Assembly (NCBI GenBank): GCA_021770065.1
Contig: JAETRR010000024.1
Coordinates: forward strand, 37,334-101,333
Reading direction: 5' to 3'
DNA from: Lachnoclostridium sp.
Lineage (GTDB): Bacteria; Bacillota; Clostridia; Lachnospirales; Lachnospiraceae
DNA: 64,000 nucleotides
Of the stretch, positions 26,336-35,283 are shown in pieces; position 1 is the stretch's first letter, and the number at the start of each line of letters is the position of its first letter. Position numbers and translations under genes: made by a program. Below the pieces are notes generated by a model that was not told the origin of the DNA, searched no databases, and saw nothing but the letters and a program-made list of their open reading frames with translations.

Positions 26336-27556
26336 TTAGGAACCGGAACCAGTCTTCTGCTGAAGAACCTTGATTGCTTCAGGAAGAATAAGCTTGCCAT
26401 CCACTCTCTGGGTTCCCATGAAACCAACCTGACCGGTAGCAGCAAAAAGCTCGGAAAGTTTCTTAAAGGTTCTGCCCTGACGGTCTGCAATCCAGTAATA
26501 CTTGAAATCACCGAATGCAATGGTCTTTGCACCGGCTGCCGCAGTAGGCATAAATGCAGAAGTCTTCACAGGTCTGCCAAGGATTGTGTCCGGAGTCCCT
26601 GCAACCAGGGAAGGCTGCCATAAATACTGGCCGGTAGAATCCTTGAGCTTACGGATCTGTTTCACAGTCGCATCATTCAGTAACCAGACCGCATTCTTAC
26701 GATAAGGAGCCTTAAGACTGTAGAAGAGGTCAATCACCTCATCCGCAGTAATAGCAGTTGCAGAAGCGGCAGTCACACCAACCTCAGCACCACCGGCAGA
26801 TGCAAGAATACCAAGAGGTTTGCCCTTTCCATCACCATTGAAGAAGGACTCTTCCTCTCTTGAACCGATACGTCTTGCAAACTCTTTGGAGATATATGCT
26901 TCCAGATCAAAGACACTGTCAGCAAGAAGCTCCTCCGAAACCTTAATCATGGTACCAAGCTTGTAAGCCCCGATAGATACCTGGCTGAATGCATCATCAG
27001 ATTCCTGATAAGCACCTTCCTCATCTACCCAGCTTGCAGACCCCTTAGATGCCACAACCGGAATCTTACGGTCACCGCTGGAAGTACGAATCACATGGGC
27101 AAGAGTACGGAATACATTCTCTTCCTCAAGTGCTTCCACCAAAGTTCTCTCAAACTCATCCGGAACAAGGTAACCACCCTCAGAATCAGTACCTTCCTGA
27201 AGTGCATTGAGTACAGAAGGCATAGGAGCCTTTACTCTCATGGCATTCCAGAAGGAGCACTTATACTCATCGGAAGCACGACCGGTCTTCTCCTTCTCAT
27301 CCTTCCCCATCTTGGCACCCGGCTTACCGGTAAGTGGAGTACTGGTAGCCTTGGAAAGCTCTGCATCAATGGCAGCCTGTCTCTCCAATCTCTCAATCTC
27401 CTTACCTAAATTCATAACATCCTGTTCCATCTTATCGTAGGTTGCAGTGTCTTCCTCGGAGAGCATACCGTCTGCGCCTCTCTTGGCATCCAGAAACTGC
27501 TTTGCAGCATCCCATGCCTTTGCTCTTTTCTCTCTCAGTTCTAAAATCTTACTCAT
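26336..27556 (-). CDS. HK97-fold major capsid protein
   Basis: The start at 27556 is chosen for its GGAGG site; the open frame upstream to 27631 is unlikely to be translated. The 406-residue protein has an N-terminal coiled scaffold (about residues 1-75, a delta-domain) before a basic/gly linker and the HK97 body (GGYLVPDEFERTLVEALEEENVFR, TMIKVSEELLADSVFDLEAYI, GDFKYYWIADRQG). The scaffold is normally removed by the prohead protease encoded next upstream. Confidence 0.95.
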   Translation of the reverse strand: MSKILELREKRAKAWDAAKQFLDAKRGADGMLSEEDTATYDKMEQDVMNLGKEIERLERQAAIDAELSKATSTPLTGKPGAKMGKDEKEKTGRASDEYKCSFWNAMRVKAPMPSVLNALQEGTDSEGGYLVPDEFERTLVEALEEENVFRTLAHVIRTSSGDRKIPVVASKGSASWVDEEGAYQESDDAFSQVSIGAYKLGTMIKVSEELLADSVFDLEAYISKEFARRIGSREEESFFNGDGKGKPLGILASAGGAEVGVTAASATAITADEVIDLFYSLKAPYRKNAVWLLNDATVKQIRKLKDSTGQYLWQPSLVAGTPDTILGRPVKTSAFMPTAAAGAKTIAFGDFKYYWIADRQGRTFKKLSELFAATGQVGFMGTQRVDGKLILPEAIKVLQQKTGSGS

Positions 27557-27633
27557 CGTCTTTTCCTCCATTTGGATAAAATAAAACGGCTGCATCTCTG
27601 CAACCGCCTGTGTCAATTTGTTTCCTGCCATTA

Positions 27634-28383
27634 TCAGTGCGATAACAGCGATAATCTCTTCTCCAGCTGATCCACCGGAGTTCTCTTTTCTTCCGGTTTC
27701 TTAGGAAGAATCAGTTTGGAAAGCATGGAATTGGTTACCGCCTGTCTGGAAAACATCACAGGAGCACTCATCTCATCGCTAACCGCTATCCCCTCACCAG
27801 CGTCATTAATTACATCACCCTGCCCGTCAGCGAACAGGATTTTATCTGCAAAGCCAAGCTCCACTGCCTTTTTCGCATTGAACCAGCTCTCTGCATCCAT
27901 CAGCTTCGAAATCTTATCCCTGGCAAGCCCGGTCTTAATCTCATAAGCATTCATAATGGATTCCTTCACTTCATCCAGCATCTTCACCGCTTTCTTCATT
28001 TCCTCCGAATCTCCGATTGCGATGGTCGCGGGATTGTGAATCATCATCATAGCCACAGGACTCATCTCCACCGTCGTTCCAGCCATTGCAATCACAGAGG
28101 CCGCCGAAGCAGCAAGCCCGTCAATCTTGACCGTCACATCGTATGGATAATCCATCAGCATGTTGTAAATCTGAGCCGCCGCAAACACATCCCCACCAGG
28201 GCTGTTGATCCAGACCGTAATCGGTCCATTCCCTGCACCAAGCTCATCCTTGAAGAGCTTTGGAGTCACCTCATCCCCATACCAAGTCTCATCTGAGATT
28301 TCTCCATTCAAAAAGAGCGTCCTCATTTCAGAGCCGCTCTCCTCCTGGTTCTTTATCCAGTTCCAAAATTTCCGTTTCATCAC
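27634..28383 (-). CDS. Prohead protease, ClpP family
   Basis: The 249-residue protein has the ClpP fold motifs: NSPGGDVFAAAQIYNML near residue 60, serine in the SAASVIAMAG nucleophile region (about 95) and histidine in MMMIHNPATIAIG (about 115). It cuts the capsid scaffold during maturation. It overlaps the portal gene by 4 bp. Confidence 0.93.
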   Translation of the reverse strand: MMKRKFWNWIKNQEESGSEMRTLFLNGEISDETWYGDEVTPKLFKDELGAGNGPITVWINSPGGDVFAAAQIYNMLMDYPYDVTVKIDGLAASAASVIAMAGTTVEMSPVAMMMIHNPATIAIGDSEEMKKAVKMLDEVKESIMNAYEIKTGLARDKISKLMDAESWFNAKKAVELGFADKILFADGQGDVINDAGEGIAVSDEMSAPVMFSRQAVTNSMLSKLILPKKPEEKRTPVDQLEKRLSLLSH

Positions 28384-29741
28384 TTACCTCCATCCTTCTT
28401 AGTTGCACCGGTGTAACCACCAGCATTCCTCATTCTCCCCGGTTGCCCTCTGCTCTGTTCAGGCTTCTCAGAAGTTTTCTCTGAATCAGCCTCACCACTT
28501 TCCTCGGAAGCACCTGCAGCAAAGATTCCTGCATCAGCAAGCTTCGTCATATTTCCATTGATGAGATACAAATCACCACCGGCCTCTTCCGGAATGCGGT
28601 CAAGATTCTCAAGCTCACGGATATCATTTGCAGACATCCAGCCGTTCTGTCTTGCGGTCGCATAACCATTCATTCGGCTCTGATAATCGCCTCTGAGCAA
28701 GCCGTCCACGTTGAACTTAAAGAAATACGTCTTCTTCTCTTCCGGTGTAAGAAGGGCTCTGACCATTGCCTGCTCCCATCTTGCCACCCAGGGATCCAAA
28801 GTGTACTTCACAAACTCCAGTGACTGCTGCTCAATATTAGAAAAGCTCGACTTCTCCAAGTCACCAACCATATGCGGCGGCACCCTAAAGATTCGAGCTA
28901 TCTCATCAATCTGAAATTTTCTGGTTTCCAAAAACTGCGCTTCATTCGGACTAATAGAAATCGGCGTGTACTTCATTCCCTCTTCCAGAACCGCAACCTT
29001 ATTGGCATTGGCAGAACCCCCAAAGGTTGACTGCCAGCTCTCACGAACCCTCGAAGGATCCTTGATAGTTCCCGGATGTTCCAACACACCTGATGGAGCT
29101 GCACCATTGGCAAAGAACTTTGCTCCATACTCTTCACATGCAATCGCCATACCGATAGCATTCTTCGCCATTGCTATTGGACTGTACCCCACAAGCCCAT
29201 CAAATCCCAAGCCTGGAATATGAAGTACATCGTGTGGCTGCAGTCTCACTGTCGAGCCCTTCAACGTATGTGCATCATCCGTACTCATGTTGTACTCGTA
29301 ATAAAGCTGTCCATCCCCATCCCGATTTACCGTCATCCTGTCCGGCATCAACGGATAAAGTGCAATAATCTCGCCCCTCGCATTCCGGATGATCTGACTG
29401 TACGCATTCCCCCAAAGAAGCAAATGCGTCATCAAAGTCTCACGAAATACAAACGAAGTCATTTCTGGATTTGGTTCATCATGGAGCAAAAAATAAAGCG
29501 GATGATCCACCGCCTTTTCCTTGCCTCCTTCTGCTGTATATCTGTAAAACTGTAACGGAAGTCCAGCCACAGCTTCAGACAAAATCCTCACACAGGAGTA
29601 CACCGCCGTCATCTGCATCGCTGTTCTCTCATTCACTCTCTTTCCGGAAGTGCTTCCACCCATAAAGAAGGAATATGCACTACCCGAAGTTCTGTCTGTG
29701 GGAGCATCTCTTCCACGAAAGATGCTACTGAAAAATCCCAT
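28380..29741 (-). CDS. Phage portal protein, HK97 family
   Basis: The 453-residue protein shows YSCVRILSEAVAGLPLQFYR, RETLMTHLLLWGNAYSQIIRNARG and FRVPPHMVGDLEKSSFSNIEQQSLEF, standard portal motifs. It forms the dodecameric gate for DNA entry. The C-terminus is low in complexity and charged (GASEESGEADSEKTSEKPE). Confidence 0.96.
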   Translation of the reverse strand: MGFFSSIFRGRDAPTDRTSGSAYSFFMGGSTSGKRVNERTAMQMTAVYSCVRILSEAVAGLPLQFYRYTAEGGKEKAVDHPLYFLLHDEPNPEMTSFVFRETLMTHLLLWGNAYSQIIRNARGEIIALYPLMPDRMTVNRDGDGQLYYEYNMSTDDAHTLKGSTVRLQPHDVLHIPGLGFDGLVGYSPIAMAKNAIGMAIACEEYGAKFFANGAAPSGVLEHPGTIKDPSRVRESWQSTFGGSANANKVAVLEEGMKYTPISISPNEAQFLETRKFQIDEIARIFRVPPHMVGDLEKSSFSNIEQQSLEFVKYTLDPWVARWEQAMVRALLTPEEKKTYFFKFNVDGLLRGDYQSRMNGYATARQNGWMSANDIRELENLDRIPEEAGGDLYLINGNMTKLADAGIFAAGASEESGEADSEKTSEKPEQSRGQPGRMRNAGGYTGATKKDGGK

Positions 29742-29754
29742 AAAGCCTCCTTAT

Positions 29755-31383
29755 CTAAAACACCAACAATCCTCTCTCATCGTAAACGCTTCCCTGCGGC
29801 TCACCCTGGTTTCTCAGGCATCTATCCAGAGCCATTATGGAAGCTACGATTCCATCAATCTTTTCCTTTGACTTCGCCTTGGTAACCTTGATATTCTCCG
29901 CAGCATCCGTCTCAATCACCACATTACCTGCCATCCAGCGAAGCACCGGATGTCCTGCATGAACAATCTGCCCTTCCATCAGAAGTCTGTAAAACTCCTT
30001 GGTCGGCGTACTCATGCTGGCAAAGCCCTGTCCGAATGGCACCATCGTAAATCCGGCATCTTCCAGGTTTTGAATCATGTGAGTCGCATTCCATCTGTCC
30101 ACCGCAATTTCCAGAATGTGATATTTCTCACCCAGATCACAGATGAACTTCTCAATGAAATCGTAGTGAATCACATTTCCCTCTGTAGCCATCAAATGTC
30201 CCTGCTTCTCCCACACAACATACGGAACTGAATTTGCCTTCACCCTCTGAGGAATGGTTTCTTCCGGCACCCTGAAGTACGGCATCAGAATATATTTCTC
30301 CTCCGCATTTCTCGGTGGAAATATAAGTACCAGAGCTGTAATGTCTCCAGTACTGGATAAATCCAGTCCGGCATAACAATCTCTTCCCTCCAACAATCTC
30401 ATATCAATCGGCTCATTGCCTTTCATGAAGATTGCATCCGGAATCCATGATGTTGTACTGGATACCCACATATTCATTCGAAGCCACTTGAAGGTTATCT
30501 CATCAGCGGGATTTTGTTTTGCCTCGCGATATGCATCACGAAGTCTTTCAATATCCACCGTATATCCAAGGGAAGGATTTACCTTATACCAGTTTGCTTC
30601 ATCTTCCCAATCCTCATCATCCTTCAGTCCATAGACCACCGGATAGAATGTCGGGTCCACACGCCTGCCCTCCAGAATATCAATTGCCTTGGTATGTAGT
30701 TCAAAAGCAATGGAATTTCTGTCATTACCGGCAGTCGTGATTATGAAGTGAAGCGGATTCTGACGAGCATCAGAACTATACTTGGTCAGTACATCGTACA
30801 ACTGGCGATTCGGCTGTGTATGAATTTCATCGAACACAAGTCCCGAAATTGAAAAACCATGTTTACTTCCCACTTCTGCTGAAAGCACCTGGTAGAAACC
30901 TGCATTACCGTAATTGACAATTCGCTTAGTGGCTGACATTAGCTTGCTTCTCTTCATCAGGGCCGGTGACATCTCAACCATCTGACGGGCAACATCAAAA
31001 ACAATGGAAGCCTGCTGCCTGTCTGCAGCCGCACCATACACTTCTGCACTCGGCTCATTATCCGCATACAAAAGATAAAGAGCGATAGCTGCTGCCAGTT
31101 CGCTCTTACCTACCTTCTTGCATATTTCCACAAAAGCTGTGCGGAACTGTCTGTTCCCATCAGCTTTTACAATCCCAAAAATATCTCTAATCAATTGCTC
31201 CTGCCACGGCAATAACCAGAATCTCGTTCCAGCCCATTTACCTTTTGTGTGGCAAAGGTTCTCAATGAAAGTAACCGCCCTGTCAGCTTTCGCCTTATCA
31301 TAATGAGATGTGGGAAGCATAAATCTTGTGGGCTGATAATTCTTAAGCTTCGGATAGTCCTTAGGCCTTGTTTCCCTTGCCAT
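29755..31383 (-). CDS. terL: Terminase large subunit
   Basis: The 542-residue protein has the terminase ATPase region (WAGTRFWLLPWQEQLIRDIFG, EICKKVGKSELAAAIALYLL as the Walker A-like site near residue 85, GLVFDEIHTQ as Walker B near 175) and a nuclease region beginning YAGLDLSSTGDITALVLIF (about 345). It packages DNA into the prohead. It overlaps terS by 1 bp. Confidence 0.95.
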   Translation of the reverse strand: MARETRPKDYPKLKNYQPTRFMLPTSHYDKAKADRAVTFIENLCHTKGKWAGTRFWLLPWQEQLIRDIFGIVKADGNRQFRTAFVEICKKVGKSELAAAIALYLLYADNEPSAEVYGAAADRQQASIVFDVARQMVEMSPALMKRSKLMSATKRIVNYGNAGFYQVLSAEVGSKHGFSISGLVFDEIHTQPNRQLYDVLTKYSSDARQNPLHFIITTAGNDRNSIAFELHTKAIDILEGRRVDPTFYPVVYGLKDDEDWEDEANWYKVNPSLGYTVDIERLRDAYREAKQNPADEITFKWLRMNMWVSSTTSWIPDAIFMKGNEPIDMRLLEGRDCYAGLDLSSTGDITALVLIFPPRNAEEKYILMPYFRVPEETIPQRVKANSVPYVVWEKQGHLMATEGNVIHYDFIEKFICDLGEKYHILEIAVDRWNATHMIQNLEDAGFTMVPFGQGFASMSTPTKEFYRLLMEGQIVHAGHPVLRWMAGNVVIETDAAENIKVTKAKSKEKIDGIVASIMALDRCLRNQGEPQGSVYDERGLLVF

Positions 31384-31853
31384 TAAGAATCACCCCCAAG
31401 CAATGCCTCCATCTCATCCTCAGACTCTTTATCTGCACTAACCGCTGCCATAATCCTTGTTCTGGCAGAAGGTGTTAATCCAAACTCTGCTGCCGCCTGC
31501 AACATTAACTTCTGATTGGTATTTGCAATACCAACCCAAGGAGTCTGCTGCTGATAACCTTTCTCTGTCTCAAAAGTAGAACCACCGGAATCAATATGTT
31601 CCTGTGCTTCCTTCCAACGGCCATACGACTGACAATATGCAGCAAACGCTGCCATATCCACTTCCGTCAACACACCCATTTGATTCAACTTCTCACTCAA
31701 ACGCTTCCATTCAGCTTTTGCCTCCGGAAGCAACCACTCTGGACAGACAGGCATTCCCTTATCAGGCTTGGGTTCTTTATTATTCAGTTTTCTTTTCCCT
31801 GGATTGCCTTCCAGTTCCTTAATCGCTGTAGGCTTTGGCTTTCTACCTGCCAT
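31383..31853 (-). CDS. terS: Terminase small subunit, P27 family
   Basis: The 156-residue protein opens MAGRKPKPTAIKELEGNPGKRKLN and continues with CPEWLLPEAKAEWKRLSEKL, hallmarks of the P27 small terminase family that recognises the packaging site. Here it is separated from the HNH endonuclease, normally its neighbour, by the roughly 2.4-kb triad at 31941-33955. Confidence 0.93.
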   Translation of the reverse strand: MAGRKPKPTAIKELEGNPGKRKLNNKEPKPDKGMPVCPEWLLPEAKAEWKRLSEKLNQMGVLTEVDMAAFAAYCQSYGRWKEAQEHIDSGGSTFETEKGYQQQTPWVGIANTNQKLMLQAAAEFGLTPSARTRIMAAVSADKESEDEMEALLGGDS

Positions 31854-31940
31854 TGGAATCCCCTCCTTCCATAAATTTCTGCATAAGAAAAGCCCTGAAG
31901 GATTACTCCCTCAAGGCTTACTCCCATGTCAACAGACACT

Positions 31941-32747
31941 TTACTTTATGTATTTCAAATCTCCATTCCGCAACATCTGAAATTTTTCATCATACATTTC
32001 ATCAAATACTTGCTGAATTGGCACACCATCTCGTTGGTGACCAGATATAGACCAAACCTTATATTCCGTCTGATTTTTCAAAAATGCAGCTAGATGATCG
32101 TAATATTCCTGCATTTCAGATTTTTTCTTTCCCATCTTCATCAGCTTATAGAAAACACCTAATATACTAATACAATGAACCGGTGTTTCTAAACTTGCGA
32201 TACTCTGTCTTGCTTTGAAATCATCTGAGCAAAATACATACACCCGATTGCTATGCATAATCTCCATCATTTGAATTAACACATAGGTCTTTTTCTCACC
32301 CAAACCCATTTTATGTGGAACATTATCATCACATTCCTTCAATGCCGCCAAAAATGCCTCAACATCGTTCAAGTCCTCCATCTCATTCAACGAACCGTAG
32401 TACTGTTTATAAAAATTGGCATTAAAAGTATCGCAACTCGTTTCTAGTAATTCTAAATATATACTTGTTGCTTCTTCTCCATATAACTTTCCTAATTCAC
32501 TTACAATCTCTCGATCCGTATACAATTTCACTTTTCCAGCTTTAACTTTCTCTTCAAGCCAAGGATTTGGATCCGGATTCAGTTCATGTCTGCTCAGTTC
32601 TTTTTTTATCATTTCATGGCAGAAAAATTCATACTCTGCAAATTCAATGACAAAGTCTGTCAGTGTATGATTTTTTGCGTTTCTTGCCAAATGTGATTTA
32701 TACAAAAAGTCAGTATCCAGCAAGGCATATTTTTTATCTATTCCCAT
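31941..32747 (-). CDS. PIN-like domain protein (probable toxin of the triad)
   Basis: ATG at 32747 follows GAGGTAG. The 268-residue protein starts YALLDTDFLYKSHL, and later has MGLGEKKTYVLIQMM and VYVFCSDDFKARQSI: acidic residues in the order and spacing expected for a PIN-like RNase site (Asp, Glu, Asp-Asp). The order HTH regulator, ImmA/IrrE-type peptidase, PIN-like protein is a known toxin-antitoxin-like cassette. Activity is inferred; a phage- or moron-type regulator role is less likely. Confidence 0.65.
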   Translation of the reverse strand: MGIDKKYALLDTDFLYKSHLARNAKNHTLTDFVIEFAEYEFFCHEMIKKELSRHELNPDPNPWLEEKVKAGKVKLYTDREIVSELGKLYGEEATSIYLELLETSCDTFNANFYKQYYGSLNEMEDLNDVEAFLAALKECDDNVPHKMGLGEKKTYVLIQMMEIMHSNRVYVFCSDDFKARQSIASLETPVHCISILGVFYKLMKMGKKKSEMQEYYDHLAAFLKNQTEYKVWSISGHQRDGVPIQQVFDEMYDEKFQMLRNGDLKYIK

Positions 32748-32757
32748 AGGCACTACC

Positions 32758-33576
32758 TCACTGTTTTCTTAAGTTTTTCATAATTTCAGTTAATCTGCTC
32801 TTATCACTTGACAACCGCTCATCACGAACTGCATCCATCTGCTCAACGTCATACATCAATTCTGATAAACTTCCAAATCTAACAAAATCCTTATGTATTT
32901 CCTGCCAACGTGCAGCTTTTCCCGTGAGTTTCATTTGTTTGCTAATCTCTTCTTCAGGGATCTGCAAAAGTTTCTTTGCATCTTTTGCATCAATCTTATC
33001 TTCCTCCAAAAGGCGAATTACTGCCGCCTTATATGGAATTGCAAAAATGTCCATTATCTTAAGAATAGTTTGCACAGAAATATTTTTATATGATAAATTG
33101 TACACATCTGTTTGTTCATCAAGTCGTTCCTTTGGAGCCAATAAAATAGCAGCAAAAGCATTTGCTTCCATATCCTCAATCTCTTTTGCTTCTTCATCTA
33201 TAATACTAGATGCCAAAATTGATCCAGATTGTAACAATTCAGAATCATGTTCTTCAAAATAACAATAAATATGATACAGTTCATGTGCTGCAGCAAATAT
33301 CTGCTTTGATAATGGCAAAGCAGAATTAATCATAACAAACATACGTCCCTTGCGAATAAAAGTACATGCACACAAATCCGTATCCTCAATAGGATATCTT
33401 AGCATATCAAATGGCATATCATGGCGTGCCACATAATTCTCCAACACATTGAAGATATCATCCTGAATAATATTGTTTTTATTATAGAGTGAATTGAAAC
33501 TTGTTGCACATTCACTTATTTTTATATATTTCTTTCTGTCTTTAACAAAAAGACTATTATCCAAAACTCGGCACAT
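32758..33576 (-). CDS. ImmA/IrrE-type metallopeptidase (COG2856)
   Basis: The 272-residue protein contains IFAAAHELYHIYCYFEEHD (about residue 95), an HEXXH zinc site, and EDMEANAFAAILLAPKERL (about 135) giving the third acidic ligand, the standard ImmA/IrrE pattern. Such peptidases cleave or sense HTH repressors. It lies 4 bp after the HTH gene and 10 bp before the PIN-like gene. Confidence 0.9.
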   Translation of the reverse strand: MCRVLDNSLFVKDRKKYIKISECATSFNSLYNKNNIIQDDIFNVLENYVARHDMPFDMLRYPIEDTDLCACTFIRKGRMFVMINSALPLSKQIFAAAHELYHIYCYFEEHDSELLQSGSILASSIIDEEAKEIEDMEANAFAAILLAPKERLDEQTDVYNLSYKNISVQTILKIMDIFAIPYKAAVIRLLEEDKIDAKDAKKLLQIPEEEISKQMKLTGKAARWQEIHKDFVRFGSLSELMYDVEQMDAVRDERLSSDKSRLTEIMKNLRKQ

Positions 33577-33580
33577 AATT

Positions 33581-33955
33581 CTAAGCCTCCCACGGTTTCA
33601 TCATTTCCTCTGCATTCTCACGGGTGCGCGCATAAAAACAAATAAGATTTGCAATCTCATCTGCAATTTCAAGTCCATCTCTTGCTTCCTGGGTTTCCAC
33701 CTTACCCATAAATGCCTTTATGGCATTAGTTTCTTGAAATACCTCTGGACGCTTAACCAGATTCTCCATGGAAGTGCCAAGAAACTCTGAAATCTTCTGT
33801 AGCTCAATTGCATTGATCATCCTACCACCGGAAAGCATCTTGCTTATAACCTGCTTAGACACACCAAGATAGTCTGCAAGGTCAATCTGCTTTTTTCCAT
33901 TCTGTTTCATAATATTCATTATATTGTTACTAATAATCTCGCTTGCCTTTACCAT
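33581..33955 (-). CDS. XRE family HTH regulator (antitoxin/repressor of the triad)
   Basis: The ATG at 33955 follows GGAGG. The 124-residue protein has an XRE helix-turn-helix (QIDLADYLGVSKQVISKMLSGGRMINAIELQKISEFLG) and a helical tail. It heads the triad and probably represses the promoter just upstream; the ImmA/IrrE partner likely targets it. Confidence 0.9.
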   Translation of the reverse strand: MVKASEIISNNIMNIMKQNGKKQIDLADYLGVSKQVISKMLSGGRMINAIELQKISEFLGTSMENLVKRPEVFQETNAIKAFMGKVETQEARDGLEIADEIANLICFYARTRENAEEMMKPWEA

Positions 33956-34006
33956 CACCGTTACCTCCAACATAATTCAAAGCAGTAGTCTCCCTTATAC
34001 GCTTTT

Positions 34007-34035
34007 ATTATATTCTTAGCGTCGCAGAAAGTCAA
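34007..34035 (-). promoter_or_regulatory. Promoter of the HTH-ImmA/IrrE-PIN triad
   Basis: TTGACT (34035-34030) and TATAAT (34012-34007) are 17 bp apart on the minus strand, about 50 bp upstream of the HTH start. It is a near-consensus housekeeping promoter. Confidence 0.8.
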
Positions 34036-34343
34036 CGTTTTCTTAACAAACTTATTTTATTTCTCTTTATCTTGTCCTCATTTTGGCAACTCTTTTTATC
34101 TTATAACACTACACACTTTTCGACCTTATGCAAAAACGTCCTTTTTAATGATAGTATTGCGATTTTCTTTATAAAGATACATATAACATTTTTAGGGAAC
34201 ATTGCAAAATGCATTGCAAAACATTTCGACACATTTCATGCATAGTGTAATGTTTTATACCCCCATATTCCATTTCGCGACTGCACACGCAGCACCCACC
34301 CGCCGTTCTATAGGAGATAGGTCTGTAGAGATTTTGATACCCC
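34036..34343. other. Non-coding stretch; possible cos-site region
   Basis: No supported gene. The part beside HNH, reading AGGGGGTATCAAAATCTCTA on the minus strand (34345-34326), resembles the G-run/ATCAAAATCT sequence commonly seen after the HNH gene in cos-packaging Firmicute phages. The rest, 34036-34250, is AT-rich and nothing is recognised. Confidence 0.4.
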
Positions 34344-34697
34344 CTACCTCCAGCGATCTCCACGCTTCGCATGAATCTGTGAATGACAGGACTTACACAA
34401 CGCAATCAGATTACTCCGATCATGTGTGCCACCTTCACTCAATGGAAGCTTGTGATGTATCTCTTCCACCGGAACTGCGAGCCCACGTTCAAAACACAGC
34501 TCACAGAACGGATGCTCAGAAGCATACTTATCTCGTATCCTCTTCCATGCACGACCATAACGGTGTTTGGTTTGCTTATCTCTACTGAATTTTTCATAGT
34601 CACTATTTACTTTTCTTGCATGCTCCTCACAGTACCGCCCGGTAACTAATGCAGGACAGCCTGGATAAGCACACGGTTTCTTTGGTTTGCTTGGCAC
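34344..34697 (-). CDS. HNH endonuclease (phage packaging type)
   Basis: A GTG start at 34697 has GGAGG at good spacing; ATG codons upstream lack one. The 117-residue product has two zinc Cys pairs (CAYPGC, FCELC...CKSC) and the HNH core VEEIHHKLPLSEGGTHDRSNLIALCKSCHSQIH. HNH proteins next to terminase assist cos cleavage and packaging. Confidence 0.92.
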   Translation of the reverse strand: MPSKPKKPCAYPGCPALVTGRYCEEHARKVNSDYEKFSRDKQTKHRYGRAWKRIRDKYASEHPFCELCFERGLAVPVEEIHHKLPLSEGGTHDRSNLIALCKSCHSQIHAKRGDRWR

Positions 34698-34811
34698 TGT
34701 TACACCTCCATGCATAGCTAGAGCCCTGAAAGATTTCTCCCTCAAGGCTCTATGTCATTTTGCTTTCCGCATTATAACAATAACATATTTACAGACTCTC
34801 ATTCTATCACA

Positions 34812-35231
34812 TCAGCTCTCTTCTTTGAGAAATCCATCAATTTCCTTCAAAGCCTTGTCATGAAGCCTAAAGGTATGCTGGATACTGTAACCCATATCCA
34901 CGGATATCTGCTCCCAGGTATCAAAGCACAAATATCTCTTTTCCAGAATTATCCTCTCTGCTCTGTTTGCTACTCGTTTAATCATATGTGTGATATCAGC
35001 CTTTAAAGAAATCAGTTCATGAATATCGGAATTGATTTCATCCTCCAGTGCAATGATCTTCACAATGGCATCCTCCATCTTATGGATATTTCTGTTTGGA
35101 CTTCCGGGCATATCCGACATGGTACTTGTTGCCTTCGTCGCCAAGTCACGAAGTGAAGCTATCTGCTCCAGCTTGCTGTTGATATCGTTATCAATCTTGT
35201 ACGCCTGACTCAAATATTCTTTTGCCGTCAT
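34812..35231 (-). CDS. RinA/DUF1492-like late transcription regulator
   Basis: The ATG at 35231 follows GGAGG. The 139-residue protein is helical and ends in a sigma70 region 4-like HTH (RAERIILEKRYLCFDTWEQISVDMGYSIQHTFRLHDKALKEI). Small sigma-like proteins at this position (between replication and HNH/terminase) switch on late genes in many Firmicute phages. Confidence 0.82.
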   Translation of the reverse strand: MTAKEYLSQAYKIDNDINSKLEQIASLRDLATKATSTMSDMPGSPNRNIHKMEDAIVKIIALEDEINSDIHELISLKADITHMIKRVANRAERIILEKRYLCFDTWEQISVDMGYSIQHTFRLHDKALKEIDGFLKEES

Positions 35232-35283
35232 AAGCACCTCCGAAAAAATGTTTTCCCTCGGATTGACTCTGATTGCCTTATAT

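Noticed and set aside
34169..34405. 78-codon minus-strand frame overlapping the HNH end
   Set aside because: No ribosome site, odd composition, and it covers what looks like cos-type non-coding sequence.
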